DNA from: Burkholderiales bacterium 67-32
Lineage (GTDB): Bacteria > Pseudomonadota > Gammaproteobacteria > Burkholderiales > Burkholderiaceae_B
Assembly: GCA_001898625.1 (NCBI GenBank)
Contig: MKUP01000011.1
Span: 62,001 to 126,000, forward strand
Length of the DNA: 64,000 bases
Direction of reading: 5' to 3'
Positions 13,262 through 20,649 of the stretch are shown here, piece by piece. The notes below the pieces were generated by a model. That model had not been told where the DNA came from, ran no database searches, and was given only the letters and a program-made list of their open reading frames with translations. Position 1 is the stretch's first letter. Each line of letters starts with the position of its first letter. The translations under genes and the position numbers were made by a program.

Positions 13262-15220
13262 TCAGTCTGCGCTGAAGGCGTCCCGATGGGACTTGGTACT
13301 GTAGAGCCCTGCATCGATCTTGCGCAGCTGCGGCAGGCCGTTGCCCCCCTTGGGCTGGGCGGCGATGTATTCCAGGAACACATCGGCATCCAGTACGCCC
13401 ACGTCCAGCCTGCGCGACGCCGGGACCGCCGCCAGTGTGGCATAGCCATCGCCGCCGTTGGCGTTGAAGCTCAGCACGAACAGCTTGTAGGTGCGGGTGG
13501 CGTTGCCCAGGTCCAGCAGCGCCCAGTTGCCGGTGGCGCTGTCGCGCAGCTCGATGTTGGCGACGCGGCTGCCCTTGGGTCGGGTCGCGTCCACGTCCCA
13601 GCGCAGGCCGCCGGTGTAGGGGTAGGGTCCGGTGGCGCCGGTGCCGCCATAGGTGGCCTCGATGCCGTCCTCCAGCAGGTTCTTGATTTCCGTGGCGGTC
13701 ACCTCCAGGCGGTACAACTGGTTGCCGAAGGGTACGACTTCGATCGCGCGTCCGGCGGTGATGTCACCCTGCAGGGGCACGCGCACGCCGCCGCCGCTCT
13801 GCAACGTCAGGTCGGCGCCGCCATAGGACTTCTGCGCGATTTCCAGGAACGCCTGCGCGACGATCTGCTGGATGTCGCCACCGCGCCGGGTCACGTCGCC
13901 CTGCGCGTTGCAGGCGGCGCTCGAACGGCCATAGTCGTTCCAACCGGCGGTCTGCGTGGGCGAGCCGCCCGGCACGCGGCGCGAGCACAGTTCGTCGGGC
14001 GCCTGCGCCACGACGGTCTTGTTGAACTCGTCCACCTTCAGCTTGAACGGTTGCAGCCGCTGCGCGGCCGCGGTGTTGGGCGCGGTCACCCGGAGAAAGC
14101 CGCTGGCCTGCACATCGGCCAGGATCGCGGTCTTGTCGGACGCGCCCGCCGCCGCGCCGCCGACGGCGAAGTCATCGCCGATCAGGACATGGGGGGTCCC
14201 TTCGCACTTGCTGACCTCGCCCTTGGCGTCGAACTCGACCTTCAGCTCGCCCACCACCCGGCTGTACTCCCAGGCCTGGACCAGGCACACCGGCTTGCCC
14301 TGCTTGTCGGTCACCCGCGTGGGATACGCGCCGCCCGGGGTCGCCCCCATGCCATAGGTGGCCGCCATCGCGTCGGGGCCCAGCAAGGTATGCGAATCGC
14401 CACCCACCAGCACGTCCACGCCGTCGAGCTTGGCGATGATCTGCTTGTCGTAGCCGTAGCCGGTGTGGCTGAGCAGGATGATCTTGTCGATGCCCTGCTT
14501 GCGCAGCGCGTCGATCTGGCGCTGGGCGGCCACCGCCTCGTCTTCGAACACCGTGCCCTTATCCGGGCTGGAGGAAGCCTGGGTCTTGGCCGCGATCGTC
14601 AGGCCGATGATGCCGATCTTCTGGCCGTCGCGCTCGACGATCGTCGAGGGCGACACGGCGCCCGGCGCGCGCGAGGGATTCAGCGCCGACTCCGCGGCGA
14701 AGCTGACATTGGCGCTCAGCACGGGCGTCTTGCAGCTCCCGGCATGAAGCAGGTCGATGAAGCCTTTCAGGCCGCTGTCACCCTTGTCGAACTCGTGGTT
14801 GCCCAGCGCGAAGGCGTCGAAGCACACGGTATTCATCATGACGGCATCGGGTTCGCCCACCGCGCCCGCCCGGTTGAAGTACAGCGTGCCGGTCAGCGCA
14901 TCGCCAGCGTGCAGCTTCAGCACGTTGGGGGATTTCGCCGCCAGCTCGTCGATCGCGGTCTTGACCCGGGGGAAGCCGCCGGCCGACACCGTGACCGCCT
15001 TGCGCGAGCCATCGGCGACTTTCAGTTGCAGCGTGGACGATGTAGCGTCCAGGTGGGAATGGTGATCGTTGATATGCAGGATGGTCAGCGCCAGGGGCCG
15101 CGCCTGCGGCTCCGGATTGACGGGCACGGGATCGTCGTCGCCCGACGACAGGCATCCCGCGGTCAGCAATGCCGCAGCCAGCCCCGCGCTGGCTCCCAGG
15201 ATTTTTTTCATCTTCGTCAT
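13262..15220 (-). CDS. 5'-nucleotidase / metallophosphoesterase lipoprotein (UshA/NadN family)
   Basis: 652-aa surface or periplasmic hydrolase of nucleotides. A lipoprotein signal with lipobox LTAGC follows MKKILGASAG. The N-terminal metallophosphoesterase domain has ILHINDHHSHLD, GNHEFDKG and GGDSHT metal-binding motifs. The C-terminal 5'-nucleotidase domain carries LQSGGGVRVPL and NANGGDGY (substrate-binding). Starts at 15226, 15220 and 15211 are all possible; 15220 has GGA at 7-nt spacing. Pho-box-like repeats about 40-65 nt upstream suggest induction under phosphate starvation. It ends convergent with the T3SS island. Product may be UshA-like or NadN-like; substrate unresolved. Confidence 0.9.
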   Translation of the reverse strand: MTKMKKILGASAGLAAALLTAGCLSSGDDDPVPVNPEPQARPLALTILHINDHHSHLDATSSTLQLKVADGSRKAVTVSAGGFPRVKTAIDELAAKSPNVLKLHAGDALTGTLYFNRAGAVGEPDAVMMNTVCFDAFALGNHEFDKGDSGLKGFIDLLHAGSCKTPVLSANVSFAAESALNPSRAPGAVSPSTIVERDGQKIGIIGLTIAAKTQASSSPDKGTVFEDEAVAAQRQIDALRKQGIDKIILLSHTGYGYDKQIIAKLDGVDVLVGGDSHTLLGPDAMAATYGMGATPGGAYPTRVTDKQGKPVCLVQAWEYSRVVGELKVEFDAKGEVSKCEGTPHVLIGDDFAVGGAAAGASDKTAILADVQASGFLRVTAPNTAAAQRLQPFKLKVDEFNKTVVAQAPDELCSRRVPGGSPTQTAGWNDYGRSSAACNAQGDVTRRGGDIQQIVAQAFLEIAQKSYGGADLTLQSGGGVRVPLQGDITAGRAIEVVPFGNQLYRLEVTATEIKNLLEDGIEATYGGTGATGPYPYTGGLRWDVDATRPKGSRVANIELRDSATGNWALLDLGNATRTYKLFVLSFNANGGDGYATLAAVPASRRLDVGVLDADVFLEYIAAQPKGGNGLPQLRKIDAGLYSTKSHRDAFSAD

Positions 15221-15257
15221 CCACATGTCCACGAAAGGACATGCAGATTGGCGGGCG

Positions 15258-15290
15258 GACATGAAACAGTCGTGAAACTTTCATGAACCT
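15258..15290 (-). promoter_or_regulatory. Pho-box-like triple 11-bp direct repeat
   Basis: On the plus strand catgaa, cgtgaa and catgaa start at 15260, 15271 and 15282, exactly 11 nt apart. On the minus strand this reads as three TTCAYG half-sites with helical-turn spacing, resembling tandem PhoB sites (TGTCAT at 11-bp period). It lies just upstream of a phosphate-releasing enzyme. Confidence 0.5.
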
Positions 15291-15340
15291 TCCGCTTCAC
15301 CCATGAATACCGGGTTTCATTCGGGGACATGCCTGAAGCA

Positions 15341-16060
15341 TCAGGGCGTGATCAGTTCCGACAGGTGTTCGCGCATGGCGGCCGCCGCCTCGGCCTCCTT
15401 GCGTTCCCTCACCAGCTTGAGCACGTGTTCGTGCTGGGCATGGATTTTCGCCGCGTCCAGGCGGCCATAGTGTGAAACCGCCCAAAGCGGCGCGGACCGC
15501 TGGTGGAGATTCTGCAGCAATTGCGCGATGACCGGATTGCCGGCGCAGGCGGCCAGGCCATCATGGAAATCCTGGTCGAGTTTCATGAGCCCCGCGCGAT
15601 CGTTCTTGGACAGCAGTTCGCGTCCCAGCGCCAGCCGTTCGCGCAGCGCCTCGAGCTGCTCGTCGCTGGCGCGTTCGACCACTAGCCGGATCATCGCCAG
15701 CTCCAGCGGAATGCGCGCCTCGACCAGGTGGTTGATGTCGCGCGACGACCAGGCCCGCACCAGGATGCCCTTGCGCTGTATGACCTCCATCAGTCCATCG
15801 TGCTGCAGGCGATGCACGGCGCGCAGGACGGGGGTTCGCCCCAGGCCCAGTTCGTCGGAAAGCTCCTGCATGTTGACGAACGAACCCGGCGGCAATTCCG
15901 CCGACACGATCTTCCATTTGATCCGCTCGTAGGCTTCATCCCCCAGCAGGCCCGGATTCTTGTCCTGAGCCGTGACCGGATTGCGGGCTGAGCGCGCCAG
16001 CCTGCCCGAGGGAAGGGAAGGGCGCTTGGTCTTGGCGGTGCGCTTGGGGATTGCGGACAT
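15341..16060 (-). CDS. GntR-family transcriptional regulator (FadR/FCD subfamily)
   Basis: 239 aa: an Arg/Lys-rich leader (about 1-40), a winged HTH (about 41-105: AYERIKWKIVSAELPPGSFV, LGLGRTPVLRAVHRLQHDGL) and an all-helical FCD ligand domain (about 110-235) with the metal-binding pattern LDQDFHDGL and two later His-containing helices (SHYGRLDAAKIHAQHEHVLK). It is divergent from the Bug/cupin/RidA/amidohydrolase operon, with twin palindromes between them, so it most likely represses that operon until a small acid ligand is present. The ligand is not known. Confidence 0.92.
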   Translation of the reverse strand: MSAIPKRTAKTKRPSLPSGRLARSARNPVTAQDKNPGLLGDEAYERIKWKIVSAELPPGSFVNMQELSDELGLGRTPVLRAVHRLQHDGLMEVIQRKGILVRAWSSRDINHLVEARIPLELAMIRLVVERASDEQLEALRERLALGRELLSKNDRAGLMKLDQDFHDGLAACAGNPVIAQLLQNLHQRSAPLWAVSHYGRLDAAKIHAQHEHVLKLVRERKEAEAAAAMREHLSELITP

Positions 16061-16160
16061 ACGAGGAAAGGTCTCCGAGGCCTACAGGCCCACAGTCTAC
16101 CCTCGGTCGTCGCTGGCTTCGATCCGGCCGACGCCACGCCCGGTTTTTCGGTTTCCGCAT

Positions 16161-16201
16161 TGAAATTTCAATTGAAATTTCACAAAGAATTTCAATATAA
16201 T
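16161..16201 (+). promoter_or_regulatory. Promoter of the Bug operon with twin GntR-type palindromes
   Basis: TGAAATTTCA occurs twice as a perfect 10-bp palindrome (16161-16170 and 16173-16182), with a third partial copy GAATTTCA at 16188-16195. A sigma-70 promoter overlaps it: TTGAAA (16172-16177), 18 nt, TATAAT (16196-16201). A repressor on the palindromes would block RNA polymerase directly. AT-rich in a GC-rich surrounding. Confidence 0.7.
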
Positions 16202-16282
16202 CGACTGCCATCGAGAGCGAAGCATCGTTCGAGGCTTCGCCCGTAAGCACGAGCCCCCACCTTTCCCTGCGTGGAGTCATGC

Positions 16283-17245
16283 ATGAAACGCTTATCCGCA
16301 TTGATGGCTGTCTGGCTGTGTCTGCTGTGTTTCACGCTTCCGGCGCGGGCGGAATGGCCCGCTCGTCCCGTAAAGCTGCTCGTGCCTCTGCCCCCGGGGG
16401 GAACCGCCGACAGCCTGGCGCGCATCCTGGCCGAGAAACTCGCGCTGATCTGGAACAAGCCGGTGGTGGTGGAAAACCGGCCGGGCGGCAACGGCATCAT
16501 AGGCAGCGAAGCCCTCGCGCGCGCCGCGCCCGACGGGTATGTGATCGGCATGGGCAACACGACGGCCCAGGTATCGAACGCCTTCGTCTATTCCAGGCTG
16601 CCGTACGACCCCGAACGCGATTTCACGCCGCTGGCGTGGCTGACCAGCAACCCGATGTTCCTGATCGTGCATCCTTCGGTCCCAGCGCGGAATCTCCAGG
16701 AATTCATCGCCTACGCGAAGTCCCACCCCGGCAAGCTCTCCTACGCCTCCAACGGTGTCGGCTCGTCGATGCACCTGGCGGCGGCGCTGCTGATGCAGGA
16801 AACCGGCATCGACATGCTGCACGTGCCGTACAAGGGCATGGGAGCCGCGGTGCAGGATCTGGTGGCCGGCATGGTCAGCGCCACGGTCGACATTTCGTCG
16901 ATGAACTGGGTCAAGCAGGGCAAGCTGCGCGCGCTGGGCGTCATCAGCGAATCGAGGTACCCGGGCGCCCCCGACGTCCCCTCGTTCGGCGAACAGGGCC
17001 TGCATGGACTGGAGATCATCAGCTGGCTGTCCCTGCATGCGCCGGCGGGCCTGCCCGCCGACCTGCAGCAACGCATCAACGCCGACGTGAACAAGGTGCT
17101 TGCCATGCCCGACGTAAGAAGCCGGTTGAAAGCCATGGACATGGATGCCGCCGGCGGTCCGCCCGAGCGCCTGACGGAACTGCTGCACACCGAACGCCAG
17201 CGCTACGGCGCCGTGATCAAGGCCGCGGGGATCCACGCCGAATGA
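16283..17245 (+). CDS. Bug/TctC-family periplasmic solute-binding receptor
   Basis: 320-aa extracytoplasmic receptor with a Sec signal peptide (MKRLSALMAVWLCLLCFTLP, cleavage near ARA-EWP). Family motifs are PVKLLVPLPPGGTADSLARI, VVVENRPGGNGIIGSEAL and HVPYKGMGAAVQDLVAG. Such proteins bind carboxylates or amides and are greatly expanded in Bordetella-like genomes, often without their own transporter; none is present here. The start MKRL was preferred to ATG 16271 for signal-peptide shape. First gene of a four-gene operon coupled to the cupin gene (ATGA overlap). Confidence 0.93.
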   Translation: MKRLSALMAVWLCLLCFTLPARAEWPARPVKLLVPLPPGGTADSLARILAEKLALIWNKPVVVENRPGGNGIIGSEALARAAPDGYVIGMGNTTAQVSNAFVYSRLPYDPERDFTPLAWLTSNPMFLIVHPSVPARNLQEFIAYAKSHPGKLSYASNGVGSSMHLAAALLMQETGIDMLHVPYKGMGAAVQDLVAGMVSATVDISSMNWVKQGKLRALGVISESRYPGAPDVPSFGEQGLHGLEIISWLSLHAPAGLPADLQQRINADVNKVLAMPDVRSRLKAMDMDAAGGPPERLTELLHTERQRYGAVIKAAGIHAE

Positions 17246-17622
17246 CGCCCGCCATGATTCCCGCCATCCTCGCCGGCGGCTCGGCCGAATGCCTGATCCA
17301 GGAATTGGACCCCGCGCACTGGGTCCAGCTCTGGCCGGGATTCGAGGTCTATTCCCTTTGGGACGACACGCCCCAGGGCATGGCGATCGGCCTGTTCCGC
17401 TGCGCCAAGGGTGTAGGGTCGCAGCGCCACCGGCACGACTGCAACCAGTTCCTGTACTGCCTGGCGGGTGGATATTTCTACCCGGACACCGGGCTGCGCA
17501 TCCAGCCGGGCTGCTTCTACATGAACCCGAGAGGCCATGCCCACGGGCCGGCCGTCGCGCTGGAAGATGGCACCCTGATGCTCGAAATCTACGACGGGCC
17601 CGCGACGCCCCTACCCGCCTGA
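17242..17622 (+). CDS. Small cupin-domain protein
   Basis: 126-aa single-cupin protein. Motif 1 is seen as SQRHRHDCNQFLYCLAGG (two His plus Gln) and motif 2 as PGCFYMNPRGHAHGP, a usual metal-site pattern. Starts at the ATG overlapping the receptor stop (ATGA). The role may be an isomerase or dioxygenase-like step, or a sensor, in the pathway served by the receptor; no substrate can be named. Confidence 0.85.
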   Translation: MTPAMIPAILAGGSAECLIQELDPAHWVQLWPGFEVYSLWDDTPQGMAIGLFRCAKGVGSQRHRHDCNQFLYCLAGGYFYPDTGLRIQPGCFYMNPRGHAHGPAVALEDGTLMLEIYDGPATPLPA

Positions 17623-17674
17623 GCCGCCGGCCGGCTCGACCGCCCCACCCCAAGCCATCCTGGAGAGATCCGCC

Positions 17675-18106
17675 ATGAAAAACGTCCGCACGGTCATCCA
17701 TTCCCCGAATGGTCCCAACGTTCCTGCCCCGCTCGCCCATGCTGTCCGCGTGGACAACCTGGTGTATGTCTCCGGCCTGCCTCCCTATTACGGGGACAAG
17801 CCGCGCCAGTTCGTGCCGGACGACTTCGCGGCGCAGTTCCGCCAATCGATGGAAAACCTGAAGAACGTGCTGAAAGACGCCGGCAGCAGCCTGGCCGACA
17901 TCGTCAAGATGAACGTACTGGTCACGCGCCAGGAGGATTTCCCGGTCATGAACCAGCTCTACCGGACCTATTTCGAGGAAGGCAACTACCCCGCCCGGAC
18001 GACGACCATATGCGGCCTGGGCATCCCCGGCGTACTGATCGAACTCGAATGCGTCGCCCTGGCCCGGGAAGAACTGGCCGCCTCCCGGGAAACTCGCGCC
18101 TCATGA
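17675..18106 (+). CDS. RidA/YjgF/TdcF family protein
   Basis: 143 aa with the RidA fold pattern: AHAVRVDNLVYVSGLPPYYG, FRQSMENLKNVLKDAGSSLA, DIVKMNVLVT and a C-terminal VLIELECVALARE. RidA proteins hydrolyse reactive enamine/imine intermediates or act as deaminases. The family Arg of the active site is present near PARTTTI. The ATG at 17675 follows GGAGAGA. It overlaps the amidohydrolase start (TCATGA). Operon position suggests catabolism of a nitrogenous or aromatic acid (inference). Confidence 0.9.
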   Translation: MKNVRTVIHSPNGPNVPAPLAHAVRVDNLVYVSGLPPYYGDKPRQFVPDDFAAQFRQSMENLKNVLKDAGSSLADIVKMNVLVTRQEDFPVMNQLYRTYFEEGNYPARTTTICGLGIPGVLIELECVALAREELAASRETRAS

Positions 18107-18996
18107 TAGACCTGGACGTCCATACTCATCTGGTGCCCATCCATCCCGCACGGCTGGCCGGCTTCGACCAGGTCCGATGGCTGGAGGACGAGCGGGTTCT
18201 GGTGCTGGATGGCGAGCGCCTCGATGTCCCGCGCCTGTTCCAACCAGACAAGCTCGTCGAATGGATGGACCTGCGCGGCGTCCGGCGCGCGCTGGTCTCC
18301 ATTCCTCCCCCGGTCTACCGGCAGACGCTGGATGCGACCCGCGCGCGTGGCTGGGTCGACTACCTGAATGAAGAACTGCTGGCCATCACACAGGCCAGCC
18401 ACGGGCGATTGGGCGCGCTGTACTACCTGCCGCTCGAACATCCCGGCTTGCTGCTGCCGCTGATGGACAAGTATGGCGATGCCTTCGAAGGCGTGGCGAT
18501 CGCGGCCGGCGGCCATGCCCGCATCGTGTATTCCGACCCCTGCTATACGGCGCTGTGGGAACGGCTGCACGAACTCGGAGCGTTCGTGTTCATGCATCCC
18601 GGCATGTGCCGCGACGCCCGGCTGGCGCCGTTCTACCTGCACAACTTCCTCGGCAACCCCTACGAAACGGGTGTGGCCGCCGCCCACCTCGTCATGGCGG
18701 GCATTCCGGCCCGCTACAGCGGTATCCGGTTCTGCCTGGCCCATGCGGGCGGCATCTTTGCCGCGCTGTGCGGGCGACTGGAAAAAGGATTCGAGACGAA
18801 CCGGCCCGGCGTGGATACGGAGCTGGAAAGGCCCCTGGCAACCGCGCGCCGGTTCCGGGTCGATTGCATCGCCCATCACCCCTCGGCCCTGCAACTCGCG
18901 CGCGACGTCGTCGGCAGCGACCAGGTCCTGTTCGGTTCCGACTGGCCGTTTCCGATGGGCATCGACGATCCCTCGACGGTCGATCGCCCATCGTAG
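18103..18996 (+). CDS. Amidohydrolase (ACMSD-like), apparently truncated at the C-terminus
   Basis: 297-aa TIM-barrel metal-dependent hydrolase/decarboxylase. Metal ligands are visible: HTH at residues 8-10 (DVHTHLVP), FMHPGMC, a third His in FCLAHAGGIF and Asp in LFGSDWPFPMG. Family members normally continue about 30 residues past this Asp motif with a final helix. Here the protein ends DDPSTVDRPS and the convergent Mn-exporter gene begins 15 nt later, so the end looks cut by a deletion or frameshift. ATGA overlap with ridA. Catalytic residues remain, so activity is possible. Confidence 0.85.
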   Translation: MIDLDVHTHLVPIHPARLAGFDQVRWLEDERVLVLDGERLDVPRLFQPDKLVEWMDLRGVRRALVSIPPPVYRQTLDATRARGWVDYLNEELLAITQASHGRLGALYYLPLEHPGLLLPLMDKYGDAFEGVAIAAGGHARIVYSDPCYTALWERLHELGAFVFMHPGMCRDARLAPFYLHNFLGNPYETGVAAAHLVMAGIPARYSGIRFCLAHAGGIFAALCGRLEKGFETNRPGVDTELERPLATARRFRVDCIAHHPSALQLARDVVGSDQVLFGSDWPFPMGIDDPSTVDRPS

Positions 18997-19011
18997 GCCG
19001 TGCCGGCCCGG

Positions 19012-19572
19012 CTAGAACAGGCCGAGCAAGGCGGCCAGCCCCAGACAGGCGAAGATCAGCGCCGCGATGCCATGTACCAGGCGCACCGGCAGCCGGTGGG
19101 CCAGCTTGTCGCCCAGCAGCACGGCCGGCACGTTGGCGATCAGCATGCCCAGCGTCGTACCCGCCACCACGGCGTAGTAGGCCTGGAACTGCGCGACCAG
19201 CGCGACGGTCGCCACCTGCGTCTTGTCGCCCATTTCCGCCAGGAAGAACGCCACGACCGTGGTGCCGAACACGCCCAGCCGGAGCTTGCCGGTTTCGGCT
19301 TCGTCGAGCTTGTCGGGAACGAGCATCCAGGCCGCCATCGCGATGAAGGACACGCCCAGGATCCAGCGCAGCGCATCGGGGCCGATGACCTGCGTCAGCC
19401 ATGCGCCGACGGCGCCGGCCAGGGCGTGATTGACGATGGTCGCAGTGAAGATGCCCAGGATGATGGGCCAGGGCCGCCGCCAGCGGGCGGCCAGGAACAG
19501 GGCGAGCAATTGGGTCTTGTCGCCGATCTCGGCCAGGGCAACGATGCCGGTCGAGACGAGGAAGGCTTCCAT
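19012..19572 (-). CDS. Manganese exporter of the GDT1/UPF0016 family (MneA-like)
   Basis: 186-aa membrane protein of six helices in two repeats, each with the E-x-G-D-K-T signature: ALAEIGDKTQLLALFLAARW near residue 12 and FLAEMGDKTQVATVALVA near 112. Family members export Mn2+ (bacterial MneA/Mnx) or move Mn/Ca in Golgi (TMEM165). A yybP-ykoY Mn2+ riboswitch lies in its leader, which strongly supports a role in manganese detoxification. Single-gene transcript, convergent with the amidohydrolase. Confidence 0.95.
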   Translation of the reverse strand: MEAFLVSTGIVALAEIGDKTQLLALFLAARWRRPWPIILGIFTATIVNHALAGAVGAWLTQVIGPDALRWILGVSFIAMAAWMLVPDKLDEAETGKLRLGVFGTTVVAFFLAEMGDKTQVATVALVAQFQAYYAVVAGTTLGMLIANVPAVLLGDKLAHRLPVRLVHGIAALIFACLGLAALLGLF

Positions 19573-19608
19573 GTTTGATACGCGCTCCGGGCCGGACGGT
19601 TGACCGAA

Positions 19609-19650
19609 TGATCGTGCAACAGCCCCGGCCCACCGGAAGCTGCACGATCA
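19609..19650 (-). promoter_or_regulatory. Expression-platform hairpin of the Mn riboswitch
   Basis: A perfect 10-bp stem TGATCGTGCA / TGCACGATCA (arms 19650-19641 and 19618-19609) with a 22-nt loop begins at the 3' edge of the aptamer, about 37 nt before the ATG. No T run follows, so it may act on translation or be an anti-antiterminator. Mechanism inferred. Confidence 0.55.
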
Positions 19651-19750
19651 AAGGTCTTGCCAAGTCCTGGACCGCCTGCGCCATGCCCGTAGGCAAGTGT
19701 GTTGACGCAGGCCCTTGCACCCGAGGGCAAGGAGGCTACTCCCCAATGAC
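19640..19750 (-). ncRNA. yybP-ykoY manganese riboswitch aptamer
   Basis: The minus-strand leader contains GGGGAGTAGCC (from 19744), GCGTCAACACACTTGCC, GGGCATGGCGCAGG and GGCAAGACCTTT. These are the conserved blocks of the yybP-ykoY Mn2+ aptamer in order. A TATACT -10 lies just upstream (19763-19758). Position ahead of a GDT1-family exporter is the known association of this riboswitch class. Confidence 0.88.
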
Positions 19751-19828
19751 GGGCGCAAGTATAGCGCAACTGGCCCGCCGCGCGCCGTACGCCGCATAAT
19801 ATGCGCTGCTTCAAGATGGAATGCCCGA

Positions 19829-20611
19829 ATGAAGAACCGCTCCTCCGACCAGGACGACCGGGGCCCGGCCAGCTCGCTGGCGCAGGCCACCGGTGCCTGT
19901 CTCGCCGCCGCGGCGCTGCTGTCGCCGGTCGCCCACGCCCAGGAAGACCCGCTTCTTCCCATCCCCGTCGGCTTCGTCCACCTGACCGACGTCGCCCAGA
20001 CCGTGCGGCTGGACATCCGCTATCACGGCAGCGCCAACTTCATGGGCCGGCCGGCGGCGGGCTACGACGCCCCCACCTGCATCCTGACCGAGCCCGCCGC
20101 GCGGCGCCTGCTGGCCGTGCAGCGCGAAGTCCGGCCCCAGGGCCTGACGCTGAAGATCTTCGATTGCTACCGGCCCCAGCGCGCCGTGACCGATTTCGTG
20201 GCCTGGACGCGCGACGCCGCCGACCAGAAGACCAAGGCCGAATACTTCCCCGACGTGGACAAGGCCGCGCTGCTCGAGCTGGGCTACATCGCCGAGCGAT
20301 CCAGCCACAGCCGGGGCAGCACGGTGGATCTGACGCTGGCCGCGCTGGAGCCCGAAGCCGCGCCCAGCCTGCCCATCCGCGGTCCGCTGCTGGCCGGCGG
20401 CGAGGTCGACATGGGCACCCCCTTCGATCTTTTTGATGTAAAGTCGCATACAGACAATCCTGATTTACCCGAGGCTGTCCGACACAATCGCCAGTTCCTC
20501 AAGGAACTGATGGCCAGGCACGGTTTTCGCAACCTGCCCGAAGAGTGGTGGCACTACACTCTGGACGAAGAACCGTATCCGGACACCTATTTCAATTTCC
20601 CCGTACGCTGA
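19829..20611 (+). CDS. D-alanyl-D-alanine dipeptidase (VanX/DdpX family)
   Basis: 260 aa with an N-terminal signal (AQATGACLAAAALLSPVAHA). Zn2+ site motifs are SSHSRGSTVDLTL (H-x6-D) and EEWWHYTL (EWWH). DdpX-type periplasmic enzymes hydrolyse D-Ala-D-Ala for peptidoglycan recycling. Start at ATG 19829; the longer reading overlaps the Mn riboswitch region. The stretch 20430-20500 is visibly more AT-rich than the rest of the gene. No vanA/vanH neighbours, so a recycling rather than resistance role is likely. Confidence 0.92.
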   Translation: MKNRSSDQDDRGPASSLAQATGACLAAAALLSPVAHAQEDPLLPIPVGFVHLTDVAQTVRLDIRYHGSANFMGRPAAGYDAPTCILTEPAARRLLAVQREVRPQGLTLKIFDCYRPQRAVTDFVAWTRDAADQKTKAEYFPDVDKAALLELGYIAERSSHSRGSTVDLTLAALEPEAAPSLPIRGPLLAGGEVDMGTPFDLFDVKSHTDNPDLPEAVRHNRQFLKELMARHGFRNLPEEWWHYTLDEEPYPDTYFNFPVR

Positions 20612-20649
20612 CCCGCGCGCCGCGCGCACGGCGCACGCACAACAAGAAG

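Noticed and set aside
13103-15286. 727-aa plus-strand ORF opposite the nucleotidase gene
   Set aside because: Shadow reading; the minus frame holds all metallophosphoesterase motifs and a lipobox.
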